DNA of 32,721 nt from WVWW01 sp041568335 (lineage in GTDB: Bacteria; Acidobacteriota; Polarisedimenticolia; Polarisedimenticolales; Polarisedimenticolaceae): positions 1 to 32,721 of the forward strand of contig JBFFZZ010000004.1 of the NCBI GenBank assembly GCA_041568335.1, in the 5' to 3' direction. This document shows, piece after piece, positions 15,998-23,981 of this stretch; the stretch's first letter is position 1, and each line of letters opens with the position of its first letter. The position numbers and the translations under genes were made by a program. The notes beneath the pieces were generated by a model that worked only from the letters and a program-made list of their open reading frames with translations, had not been told where the DNA came from and made no database searches.

Positions 15998-17230
15998 ATG
16001 AACAGGATCCGATTGCTGGCCATCGCGCTACTCCTTGCCGTGGCCGGGCCGTCGGCCCGGGCGCAAGAGACCTGTATCGACCTGCCCCCGGGCGCCCGGG
16101 CCTGGTGGCCGGCCGACGGGACGATGGAGGACGTCGTCGGGGGACATGACGCCGTCGATCTCGGCTGGGCGTTTTCCGTCGAATTCTCGCCGGGGCGCGT
16201 CAACGAGGGGTTCGACTTCAACGCCTTCGATACCGGGCTCAAGGTCCTGCACTCCAACGACTTGAACTTCGACCCGACAGCCGACTACACGTTGATGTTC
16301 TGGATGGCCACCGACAGGTTTTCCCAGATCGGCGATGCGGTCCTCATCTCGAAGTGGCGAGGCTTCACGCAGCCGTTCCCCTACGAGGTGCGGCTGAAGC
16401 ACGAATCGACCTCGCCCGTTCTCGGCAGGATGGTCGCGGTCTGCTGGGACGAAACGTCCACCGCGAGCGTCCGAACCGAAAAGGTCCTGGACGACAGCGC
16501 CTTCCATCATGTGGCGAACGTCTTCAGCCACTCCACGATGACGCTGCAACACCACATCGATGGGAAGCTCGACTCGTCCGCGAGCTACACGACACCCCTG
16601 ACCGCGCTCGCGAACGACCACAACCTGCACTTCGGCATCCGGATGGGCACGATCAATCCGGTTTCCGCGACCAACTACCGCGGCATGCTGGACGAGATCA
16701 TGATCTTCGACCGGGCGCTTTCGACGTGCGAGATCGCGGCGCTCCACGAAACCGGCGGTGAGGGTGTCTGCCGCGGCGATCGCGACTTCGACGGTCTGGC
16801 CGACTACGACGACAACTGCCCGGACGTCGCCAACGCGACCCAGGACGATCCCGATGGAGACGGGGTGGGCAGCGCCTGCGACTGTGCGGCGCTCAACCCG
16901 GCCTACGGACGCGTGCCTCCTGAAGTCTGCATGGGCATCGTCAAGGAGGGACAGGACGCGAGGCTGAGCTGGGCGCCGCTCGACGCCTACGGGGGAGCGG
17001 GGACGCGCTACGACGTGCTGACCGGCATGCTGCACGAGCTGCCCGTCGGTGTCGGTGTTTCCGAGCAGTGCATCCGGGAAGATCTCGACGCGCTGGAGGC
17101 CATCGACTCGTCGATCCCGCCGCCGGGTACGGGCATCTGGTACCTCGTGCGCGCCGACTCGCAGTGCGGCAACGGCACGTGGGGCCGCACCTCGTCGGAC
17201 GTCGAACGCATCTCGGCGATCTGTTTCTGA
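15998..17230 (+). CDS. Secreted LamG-domain protein with thrombospondin type-3 repeats
   Basis: The 410-residue exported protein has a signal peptide (1-22, cut after ARA) and a concanavalin-like LamG sandwich (about 30-250; typical YTLMFWM, FHHVANVF, GMLDEIMIFDRALS). A calcium-binding thrombospondin type-3 stretch (about 261-295) shows DRDFDGLADYDDNCPD and DPDGDGVGSACDC. The C-terminal portion of about 110 residues (LSWAPL, GIWYLVRADSQCGNGTWG) looks like a fibronectin-type or lineage-specific adhesion module. Secreted proteins with this tail are, from memory, common in Acidobacteriota metagenomes. The role is probably binding to a polysaccharide or surface; no catalytic residues are seen. 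AGGAG directly before ATG 15998 fixes the start. No sorting tail or membrane anchor is visible. Confidence 0.85.
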   Translation: MNRIRLLAIALLLAVAGPSARAQETCIDLPPGARAWWPADGTMEDVVGGHDAVDLGWAFSVEFSPGRVNEGFDFNAFDTGLKVLHSNDLNFDPTADYTLMFWMATDRFSQIGDAVLISKWRGFTQPFPYEVRLKHESTSPVLGRMVAVCWDETSTASVRTEKVLDDSAFHHVANVFSHSTMTLQHHIDGKLDSSASYTTPLTALANDHNLHFGIRMGTINPVSATNYRGMLDEIMIFDRALSTCEIAALHETGGEGVCRGDRDFDGLADYDDNCPDVANATQDDPDGDGVGSACDCAALNPAYGRVPPEVCMGIVKEGQDARLSWAPLDAYGGAGTRYDVLTGMLHELPVGVGVSEQCIREDLDALEAIDSSIPPPGTGIWYLVRADSQCGNGTWGRTSSDVERISAICF

Positions 17231-17295
17231 GACTCGGAACGCCCGGGCCCGTCCGTCAGCGGCTAGAATCGTCGCTTCGAACGGAGGGGTTCTCC

Positions 17296-19008
17296 ATGAC
17301 ATGTTTGCCGTTTCGTATCGCGACCGCGTGTCTCGCCGCTACCCTGTTCTTCGTCGGGGCGTGCGAGCCCGCCGAGCGCAACGCGATCACGATGGATACC
17401 GGTCTTCCGTTGAGCGAAGGACTACGCTCGTATGACGTCCAGCGTTACACGCTGCGGCACGAGATTCTCGTCGACCGCAAGGCGATCGCCGGATCGGCGA
17501 CCGTCACGTTCCGGGCGTTGCAGGACATGGACAAGCTGGAGCTCGACTTTGACGGGACCTTCCGTATCGACGGGATCGACGCACCGGACGGCACGCTCGA
17601 TCACGAACGCGACGAGGCGAAGCTCTTCATCCCGCTGGGCCGGACGGTTGCAGCCGGGAACATCGGCGAAGTCACCGTGCGCTACCGCGGCAAGCCGGTC
17701 GAGGCGAAACGTCCCCCCTGGGACGGTGGGTTCCAGTGGGGCAAAACGCCGTCGGGGAAACCCTGGATCGCGACCTCGTTCCAGGGCGAGGGCTGCGACA
17801 TCTGGTGGCCTTGCAAGGATCACCCGAGCGACGAGCCGGAGGGCGTGGACCTGCACATCACGGTTCCCGTCGATCTGACGGTCGCGTCGAACGGCGTGCT
17901 CGTCGGGGTCAAGGACGAGCCCGACGGTCGCAAGACCTTCCACTGGCAGACGAACGTCCCGACGAACCTTTACGGCATCGCGTTGAACATCGGGCCCTAC
18001 GTGTTGATCGAGGGGACGCACACGTCGACCAACGGCACCGAGATCCCGCTGGCGTTTTGGGCCATCGAGGATCATGAAGACGAGGCGCGAGAGCTGTTCG
18101 AGCGGGAGCTGAACGACGTGATCGCGTTCTTCGAGCGGACCGTCGGGCCGTATCCGTGGGGCCAGGAGAAGCTCGGTCTCGCCGAGACACCGCACCTCGG
18201 GATGGAGCACCAGACGATCAACGCCTACGGCAACGAGTTCAAGCGCGACCGGTTCGGCTTCGACTGGTTGTTGCACCACGAGCTCTCCCACGAGTGGTTC
18301 GGCAACCTCGTCTCCGCGAGCGACTACGCCGACCTGTGGATCCACGAGGGCTTCGGCGCGTACATGCAGCCGGTCTACACGCAACAGGTCCTGGGCGACG
18401 CCGCGTTCCACGCACGGATGTACGAGGCGTATCTGGGGATCCGCGCCTGTAACCCGGTGGCCCCGCGCGGGCAGTTCTCCGACGACCGGTTACACGGCGA
18501 CGAGGGCCCGGGAGGGGATATCTACGGCCGCGGCTCGTGGACCCTGCACAGCCTGCGCTACCTGATGGGCGAGGAAGCTTTCTGGGAATCGGTGCGGATC
18601 CTGCTGTACGACACGCCGCACCCCGAGAGGCTCGAGCCACCCATCGTGCCGCGCCATCGAACGACCGACGACTACCTCGAGATCGCCAGCACCGTCGCCG
18701 GGCGCGACCTTTCCTGGTTCTTCGAGGTGTACTTCCGCAGCGCCGCGGTGCCCGAGCTGACCGCCCGCCAGGACGGCGCGGACGTCCTGCTCGAATGGAA
18801 GACGGAGGGCGACCTGCCGTTCGACATGCCCGTGCCGGTGCGCAAGCGTGGCGAGGTCCGGCGCGTGGACTTCTCGAACAACACCGCACGTCTGGCCGGC
18901 CTGTCGGTCGAAGAGATCCAGATCGACCCGTTCATGCAGGTGCTACGCAAGCTCCCCTCGCTCCCGACGTGCGCGGAGCGCGAGGCGGAAGAGGCGCAGC
19001 GGTCGTGA
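17296..19008 (+). CDS. M1-family metallopeptidase, lipoprotein
   Basis: This second M1 gluzincin in the window has 570 residues. The N-terminus is a lipoprotein signal with lipobox VGAC and acceptor C23, so the enzyme is likely tethered to a membrane facing the periplasm or exterior. The N-terminal beta domain is followed by GMEHQ (302-306, GxMEN-type motif), the zinc site HELSH (328-332) and E351, with the usual WFGN after the histidines. It lacks the long C-terminal domain of aminopeptidase N. GGAGGGG six bases before ATG 17296 fixes the start, so the in-frame upstream codons are not used. That site can fold into a small GGAG/CTCC hairpin (17283-17295). It is clearly different in sequence from the M1 enzyme at 4472, so it is not a recent duplicate. 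Confidence 0.92.
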   Translation: MTCLPFRIATACLAATLFFVGACEPAERNAITMDTGLPLSEGLRSYDVQRYTLRHEILVDRKAIAGSATVTFRALQDMDKLELDFDGTFRIDGIDAPDGTLDHERDEAKLFIPLGRTVAAGNIGEVTVRYRGKPVEAKRPPWDGGFQWGKTPSGKPWIATSFQGEGCDIWWPCKDHPSDEPEGVDLHITVPVDLTVASNGVLVGVKDEPDGRKTFHWQTNVPTNLYGIALNIGPYVLIEGTHTSTNGTEIPLAFWAIEDHEDEARELFERELNDVIAFFERTVGPYPWGQEKLGLAETPHLGMEHQTINAYGNEFKRDRFGFDWLLHHELSHEWFGNLVSASDYADLWIHEGFGAYMQPVYTQQVLGDAAFHARMYEAYLGIRACNPVAPRGQFSDDRLHGDEGPGGDIYGRGSWTLHSLRYLMGEEAFWESVRILLYDTPHPERLEPPIVPRHRTTDDYLEIASTVAGRDLSWFFEVYFRSAAVPELTARQDGADVLLEWKTEGDLPFDMPVPVRKRGEVRRVDFSNNTARLAGLSVEEIQIDPFMQVLRKLPSLPTCAEREAEEAQRS

Positions 19009-19018
19009 GCGGCCGTCC

Positions 19019-19414
19019 TCAGTCGGTTTTCTTCAGATCGAGCGCGGCGGAGTTGATGCAATAGCGCATGCCCGTGGGTCGCGGGCCGTCCGGGAACAGG
19101 TGGCCGAGGTGGGCGTCGCACGTCGCGCAACGCACCTCGACGCGGCGCATCCCCAGGCTGTTGTCCTCGACCTCGCGGATCGCGTCCTTGTCGAGGGCCT
19201 CGTAGAAGCTCGGCCAGCCGGACCCCGAGTCGTACTTGGTGTCCGAGCCGAACAGCAAGGCATCGCAACAGATGCAGTGGTATGTCCCGTCTTCCTTACA
19301 GTCCCAGTACTTTCCCGTGAAGGCGCGCTCCGTGCCGCCACAGCGGGTCACCTCGTACTGTTCGGGCGTCAGCTCGCTTTTCCAATCGGCATCTTGTTTC
19401 GTCTGCTCACTCAT
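19019..19414 (-). CDS. msrB: Peptide-methionine (R)-S-oxide reductase
   Basis: MsrB repairs the R-epimer of methionine sulfoxide in proteins using thioredoxin. The 131-residue protein is a full single domain. Zinc ligands C47/C50 (CICC) and C96/C99 (CATC), the GSGWPSF loop (64-70), HLGHLFPDGP and catalytic C119 in RYCINSAAL are all present. No signal peptide is seen, so it should act in the cytoplasm. GGAGG lies six bases before ATG 19414. A second in-frame ATG six codons upstream overlaps that region and has no site of its own. The gene is monocistronic and converges with the M1 lipoprotein gene ten bases away. Its promoter should lie in the 275-base gap upstream. Confidence 0.95.
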   Translation of the reverse strand: MSEQTKQDADWKSELTPEQYEVTRCGGTERAFTGKYWDCKEDGTYHCICCDALLFGSDTKYDSGSGWPSFYEALDKDAIREVEDNSLGMRRVEVRCATCDAHLGHLFPDGPRPTGMRYCINSAALDLKKTD

Positions 19415-19689
19415 CCCCGACCTCCACGTCATCAAACCTAGCAGAACGCGGCACGCGGCCCTTTTGTTCCTGGATTGTGGTGCGTTGAGCCGGGGGTCGA
19501 GCTGGAGGGATTGGCGGTAAAAAAGGTCGAATTGGGTGGGAATGTGAAGGAGGCGGGACCCAGTCAACCCGCGGCCGTAGACCACGACTCGCGACCGAGG
19601 CCGGCATCAAGCTGGAGACCGATACGGTGAAGCGGCTTCTCGCCGGCTCGAGCTCCTCGCCGCAAGACTGGATTGAGTCGGACCGAGGG
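19415..19689. other. Largest gene-free gap in the window
   Basis: These 275 bases lie upstream of msrB and downstream of the hydrolase gene. I see no convincing coding frame, tRNA or strong hairpin. A run of six A (19519-19524) reads as a T-run on the minus strand, preceded there by only a weak GGGT/ACCC pairing, so a terminator for the hydrolase operon is possible but unproven. A plus-strand open stretch near 19580-19690 reads like protein for about 25 codons, but it has no start signals and runs into the antisense of the hydrolase gene. Confidence 0.4.
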
Positions 19690-20577
19690 CTAGGGTTCGC
19701 GTCTGTCCTCGGCGTAGCCCAGGGAAACCAGAAACTCGTCGACGGCGCGATTCGCCCGCGCGCGGACTTCCGGGTCCGGGTTGGGCCAGCCGTCATCCGG
19801 CTCGGTCGACGGTGTGAAAAGATGCCCGACGTCGTCGTAGACGATCATCTCACTGGAGTTTCCGGCGGCCAGCATGGCTTCGTGGAAACGCCGGTTGCCG
19901 TCGAGCGGCGTGACCGTATCGGTCCGCCCCTGCAGGATCAAGGTCGGGGGCAAGCCCTCGCGCACGAACCGGTCGGGCGAGATGTCCTCGACCTTGGCCC
20001 GGTCGCCGAGGATCCGTTGCATCCAGCGGTCGTGCCGGACCGACAGGGCGGGAGACGCCAGGATCATGGCATCCGGAGAGCAACGCACATCCTCGCAGGA
20101 TTCGTTGAAGATCGCGGCGCAGGCGATCAGGTGCGCCCCGGCGGACCAGCCGTAGGCGCCGACCCGATCCACATCCACGCCGAGCTCGGTGGCGTGCTCG
20201 CGAACCCAGCGGAACGCCGCGCGGGCGTCCTCGATCGCATCGAGCGGGGTATTCCCGGGGTGCTTGCTGCCGGAAAGCCGATACTGAACCGAGATGCCGA
20301 CAAGCCCCAGCTCGGAAAAGTGTGCGGCCTTCCCGAAACCCCAGGAAGCTTCGCCGATGCTCCAGCCGCCCCCGTGGAAGATCAGCACCGCCGGGCGTGG
20401 CTCGTTCCCACCTTCCGGAGCGAACACGTAGAGCTTGACCTCCGTGGCGCCATAGCGCGCGTAGACGTGCTCGCCGGTCGGCGTGAGTTCGGCATCCTCC
20501 GCGGCGACCGGCAACGCCGCGGCCGCGAAAAGCACGAGGGCGAACGGCAGGCAAGCGTGCCGACGGATCAGGCGCAT
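19690..20577 (-). CDS. Secreted alpha/beta hydrolase (esterase/lipase-like)
   Basis: The 295-residue exported hydrolase belongs to the BD-FAE/acetyl-esterase-like branch. After a signal peptide (about 1-26) come the oxyanion motif HGGGW (68-72), the nucleophile elbow GWSAG (143-147, S145), and probable acid D220 (GRTDTVTP) and base H252 (VGHLF), so the triad is complete. The substrate is probably a short-chain or carbohydrate-linked ester, but this is family-level inference. GGGAGGAG five bases before ATG 20577 fixes the start. It follows the glycosylase gene on the same strand after 65 bases. That gap holds a weak promoter-like pair TTGGCG / TACACT (20621-20626, 20596-20601, spacer 19), so it may be transcribed independently. 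Confidence 0.9.
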   Translation of the reverse strand: MRLIRRHACLPFALVLFAAAALPVAAEDAELTPTGEHVYARYGATEVKLYVFAPEGGNEPRPAVLIFHGGGWSIGEASWGFGKAAHFSELGLVGISVQYRLSGSKHPGNTPLDAIEDARAAFRWVREHATELGVDVDRVGAYGWSAGAHLIACAAIFNESCEDVRCSPDAMILASPALSVRHDRWMQRILGDRAKVEDISPDRFVREGLPPTLILQGRTDTVTPLDGNRRFHEAMLAAGNSSEMIVYDDVGHLFTPSTEPDDGWPNPDPEVRARANRAVDEFLVSLGYAEDRREP

Positions 20578-20642
20578 CAAGACTCCTCCCGGGGCAGTGT
20601 ATTCAAGAACGAGTCGCGGGCGCCAAGGTTGCGTCCTACCGG

Positions 20643-21266
20643 CTAGCGCCGTTCCTTGAGGTAGCGCTGCCAGAGCATGCGCGCCGCAACCGAGCGGTAC
20701 GGGCGCCACGGCTCGGCGAGCTTCTCGAGCCGTTCGGGTTCCGGCCTGCGGCGCAGCCGCTTGACGTCCTGCACTGCCACGGCCAGCGCGAGATCGCCGA
20801 CCGGCCAGATGTCGGGGCGCCGGAGCGCCATCAGCAGGTACACCTGCGCGGTCCACGCGCCGACGCCCTTGAGCTCCGTCAACCGCGCATGCACGTCACC
20901 ATCCGGCCACTCGTTCAACCGGCGCAGATCGAGACGCCGGCTCAGCACCGCGTCGGCGAGACCGCGGCAGTAGGCCGCCTTCTGCCGGCTGAAACCGGCG
21001 CGCTTGAGCTGCGCATCGCTCAGGGCCAGGAACGAGCGTGGGGTCAACCGTCCGGTCATCGCGCGCAGCTTGTCGAAACAGGCGCGCGCGGAGGCCAACG
21101 AGACCTGCTGTTCCAGGATCATGTGGACCAGGCAAGGGAAACCGGGGCGACGTCCCCACAGCGGCGGCACCCCGTCGGCGTCCAGCAAACCGGCCAGGTC
21201 CGTATCCCGCGCCGCCAGTCGCTTCGCGGCGCGGGCCAACCGGGCGGGGGTCAGCTCGACAGCCAA
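20643..21266 (-). CDS. DNA-3-methyladenine glycosylase II-like (HhH-GPD) protein
   Basis: This base-excision repair glycosylase removes alkylated bases from DNA. The 207-residue protein holds the opening MILEQQVSLASARACF (49-64), the helix-hairpin-helix LTELKGVGAWTAQ (129-141) and the catalytic aspartate D158 in WPVGDLAL, followed by the usual WRPYRSVAARMLWQ end. It is short for AlkA because it lacks the N-terminal TBP-like domain. The start is TTG 21266, which overlaps the last 16 bases of the upstream gene; no ATG or GTG lies between that point and the conserved domain. No strong ribosome-binding site is visible, so translation may depend on termination of the upstream gene. Confidence 0.88.
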   Translation of the reverse strand: MAVELTPARLARAAKRLAARDTDLAGLLDADGVPPLWGRRPGFPCLVHMILEQQVSLASARACFDKLRAMTGRLTPRSFLALSDAQLKRAGFSRQKAAYCRGLADAVLSRRLDLRRLNEWPDGDVHARLTELKGVGAWTAQVYLLMALRRPDIWPVGDLALAVAVQDVKRLRRRPEPERLEKLAEPWRPYRSVAARMLWQRYLKERR

Positions 21267-21874
21267 GTCGTGCTGACGGGGATCCAGCGACCGAGGATCC
21301 AGACGTACACGTGCTCGCGTTCGCGCGTGTGTTGCTCGATCCCGCGCATCTGGGCGTCCAGCGAGGACCGCGTATACGATGTGAACGACTTGGCGACGAA
21401 CGGCGTGTTGATCCCGTGCCGGATGCCGACAAACAGACAGTCGTCGCAATCGTCCCGGTTCACGCGTTCGATGTACGTGCCACCATCGTCGGCCATCAAC
21501 ACGCCGTTGTAACGGCTCAACGACGACTCCAACCGGTACAACCGGTCGTCGCCCAGGATCTCCGCCAGACGGTAGCTGATGACATAGACGCGTTCCGAAA
21601 AGCGTTCGGTCCCGTCGTGGGATTCACCCAGCGCCGCAACGCTGCGGACGTCGTCGGCGATCATGTCGGGGGCCAGCTGGGTCAGCGATTTGCGTCCGAC
21701 GAACATCCACAACCCGAGTTGCAGGAACAAGAAGATCACGACCATCCGTGAGACCCAACGGAAGACCCGCGCCGGGGTGGACGGCTTCGGGGCCGGAGCC
21801 GGGACGGCCGCGGATCTCTCGCTGCCCCAGGCCGATTCCGGCCTGCCGTATCCGTTGTCGCCGTGCTCGTCCAC
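21251..21874 (-). CDS. Single-span membrane protein with CxxC, unknown
   Basis: I do not recognise this 207-residue protein. A Pro/Ala-rich cytoplasmic tail of about 40 residues leads to one membrane helix (about 44-60, MVVIFLFLQLGLWMFVG). About 145 residues then presumably face the periplasm. They contain a CDDC pair (143-146) inside an acidic context and a C-terminal Trp/Tyr/Val-rich strand region (HVYVWILGRWIPVSTTW). The CxxC could be a disulfide or metal site. GTG 21874 is preferred because AGGA lies five bases upstream; GTG 21892 in the same frame has no clear site. The gene sits between the transglycosylase lipoprotein (32 bases upstream) and the glycosylase (overlapping), so it belongs to that operon. 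Confidence 0.72.
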   Translation of the reverse strand: MDEHGDNGYGRPESAWGSERSAAVPAPAPKPSTPARVFRWVSRMVVIFLFLQLGLWMFVGRKSLTQLAPDMIADDVRSVAALGESHDGTERFSERVYVISYRLAEILGDDRLYRLESSLSRYNGVLMADDGGTYIERVNRDDCDDCLFVGIRHGINTPFVAKSFTSYTRSSLDAQMRGIEQHTREREHVYVWILGRWIPVSTTWLSS

Positions 21875-21906
21875 GCTATTCCTACACTCCACGCGCCGAT
21901 TCGGTT

Positions 21907-23976
21907 TCAGCCCCCGCGGATGGGACTCGCTGCTTCAACATACGCGTTATAGCGCTCGCGGATCTCCCGGACATAGGCCACCGGCTCGCCGCACCGACAG
22001 TAACCGTGGCGCGCATTCGCCGAATATTCAACGTTGGAGAGCAAAAGCATCGCCCTCTCCACGTTTTCGAACCACCGATTCGGGTTCAGCCCCAGCTCGC
22101 GAGCGAGCCGGCGCACATCCAGCACGTGCCCCGGCCCGGCGTTGTAGGCCGCCAACGTGAACCACATCCGGTCCCGGACGGGCAGCTGCGGCTCGAACCG
22201 GTCGCGGACCCAGTCGAGGTAGCGGATCCCGGCGTGGATCGCCGCCTCGGGATCGTCGAAATCCTCGATCCCGAGCTCGACCGCGGTCGCCGGCATGATC
22301 TGCATCAACCCGCGCGCGCCGGCGAACGACTCGGCATCCTGCCGGAAACGGCTCTCCTGATACATCTGCGCGACGACCAGGCGCCAATCGAACCCGTAGT
22401 CGTCGGCGAACTTCTTCACGATCTCGTCGTACGGCGACAGGCCGTGCGCAAGGCGCGCGCGCCCGGCGGCACGCAACGACCGCTCCCCGAAGTAACGGTC
22501 GTGGACCACGTTATAGAAGAGGCCGCGGTGGGAGCGTTTGACGAACGCGTCGACGGCTGCGGCGAGCTGCGGGTTGGATTCGCGGACGGCCCAGCTCAGC
22601 GGGATCGCCCCGCGCAGCGTCAGGGCGGCTCGAACGTCCCTCCGCCAGGAGCGCTCGATCGCGAGCGTCCTGTTGTCGGCGACCGTCAGGTCGTACTCGC
22701 CTGTGGCGACGCGGGAGATGATCTCGGGGATCCCAAGCGATTCCGGCACGGCCTCGAGCCGGAAACCCCAGTCGGCTGCCAGCGGCGCGAGCGTACGCCA
22801 GAACGAGCCGCCGCGACGCACGTGGAACGTGCGGCCGCGAAGGTCGGCGAACCGGCTCGGTGGCTCCTGGTCGTCGCTGCGCGCCACGACCACATGGGAG
22901 ACCCGGTCGTAGGGCCGTCGAAACGTCACCCCGTCGAGGCGCCTCTCCGGCGGCGGCACCAACCCCGCCGCGATCAGATCGCCGCGCCCCTCGCGCAACA
23001 GGTCGAACAGAGATTCGCCCTCGCGCGGGACGATCATCTCCAATCGTAGCCCCTGCTGGCGGGCGAACTCGCCGGCCAGCTCGTATTCGAAGCCCTTCAG
23101 CTGGCCGCGCCAGAGAAAGTAGGTCGTCGCGGTGTTCCGTGTGAGCACGCGCAGGACGCGGCGCTCGAGCAGGCCGTCGAGGTCGTCGGTGTGTCGCTCG
23201 CCCGCGCGCGTCGCGAGCTGGATGGAGCTGAGGAAACGGTCGATCCGGTCGAGCAGTAGTCTCGAATCCGGACGAACCGCAAAGCCGATCGCCCGGTCGC
23301 CGGTCAGATCCATCCGCACGGCGATGTTCAGGTTGTAGCTCAGGCAGGCGTCGACGAGGTTGCTGTCGGCGACCGTCAGGTCGTACTCGCCGCGCGCGAC
23401 GCGATGCAGGATCTCCTCGGTTTCGACATCCTCCGGCACGACCTCGACGATCAGGGTCGGCTGCCGTATACGCAGCTCGTCGACGGTCGACCAGAAGGAC
23501 GACGATCGACGGATGTGAATCCGCCGCCCGGCGAGATCGTCGACGGAGCGGACCGGCTCGGGATCGTCGTTCCGACCGACGAGCTGTTCGCGAACCACCG
23601 AGACGGGGACGGTGAAGCGGACCCTCTCGCGCCGCTCTGCGGAGGCGGTGAGGTTGGCCGCCGCGATGTCGCCGTGGCCGGCGAGCAACCCGGAAAGCAG
23701 CTGCTCTCGCGACGCAACCCGGATCCAGACGGGCTCGAGACCCTCGTCGCGGGCGAACTGCTCGATCAGCTGGCGTTCGTGATCCAGGGTCGGGCCGCCG
23801 CGTGGCAGCTGTTCGGCGACGACACGCTTGGGCAACAGCACCCGCAAGGTCCCGCGGGCGCGGATCTCGTCCAGGTCGCCGTGGTGCGCATCCGGGGTCG
23901 CCGTGGTTCGCGGCTCGGGCGCGCACCCGACGGCGGTGACAACCGCCAACAACGCGCCCCCGAGGAGCAGGCGCAT
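21907..23976 (-). CDS. Lipoprotein with two solute-binding domains and lytic transglycosylase domain (MltF-like)
   Basis: The 689-residue envelope lipoprotein begins with lipobox TAVGC (C18). Two SBP_bac_3-type domains in tandem (about 35-255 and 270-490) are followed by an SLT lytic transglycosylase domain (about 510-680) with catalytic E541 in MYQESRF, then GLMQIMPATA and AAYNAGPGHV. The tandem is shown by matching segments: GRRIHIRRSSSFW (150-162) against GRTFHVRRGGSFW (381-393), and GEYDLTVAD at 196-204 and 426-434. E. coli MltF has one binding domain and about 518 residues, so a second sensor copy has been added. The enzyme should cleave peptidoglycan glycan strands, gated by ligands such as muropeptides or amino acids. 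It lies five bases after the small membrane protein gene. Confidence 0.92.
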   Translation of the reverse strand: MRLLLGGALLAVVTAVGCAPEPRTTATPDAHHGDLDEIRARGTLRVLLPKRVVAEQLPRGGPTLDHERQLIEQFARDEGLEPVWIRVASREQLLSGLLAGHGDIAAANLTASAERRERVRFTVPVSVVREQLVGRNDDPEPVRSVDDLAGRRIHIRRSSSFWSTVDELRIRQPTLIVEVVPEDVETEEILHRVARGEYDLTVADSNLVDACLSYNLNIAVRMDLTGDRAIGFAVRPDSRLLLDRIDRFLSSIQLATRAGERHTDDLDGLLERRVLRVLTRNTATTYFLWRGQLKGFEYELAGEFARQQGLRLEMIVPREGESLFDLLREGRGDLIAAGLVPPPERRLDGVTFRRPYDRVSHVVVARSDDQEPPSRFADLRGRTFHVRRGGSFWRTLAPLAADWGFRLEAVPESLGIPEIISRVATGEYDLTVADNRTLAIERSWRRDVRAALTLRGAIPLSWAVRESNPQLAAAVDAFVKRSHRGLFYNVVHDRYFGERSLRAAGRARLAHGLSPYDEIVKKFADDYGFDWRLVVAQMYQESRFRQDAESFAGARGLMQIMPATAVELGIEDFDDPEAAIHAGIRYLDWVRDRFEPQLPVRDRMWFTLAAYNAGPGHVLDVRRLARELGLNPNRWFENVERAMLLLSNVEYSANARHGYCRCGEPVAYVREIRERYNAYVEAASPIRGG

Positions 23977-23981
23977 CGGAT

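Noticed and set aside
17236..17260. GC-rich imperfect hairpin around GCCCGGGC between the LamG and M1 genes
   Set aside because: It has no T-tract and needs a bulge to form; it is consistent with chance at this GC content.
21748..23049. 433-codon plus-strand frame opposite the MltF-like gene
   Set aside because: Shadow composition opposite a gene with clear catalytic and binding motifs.
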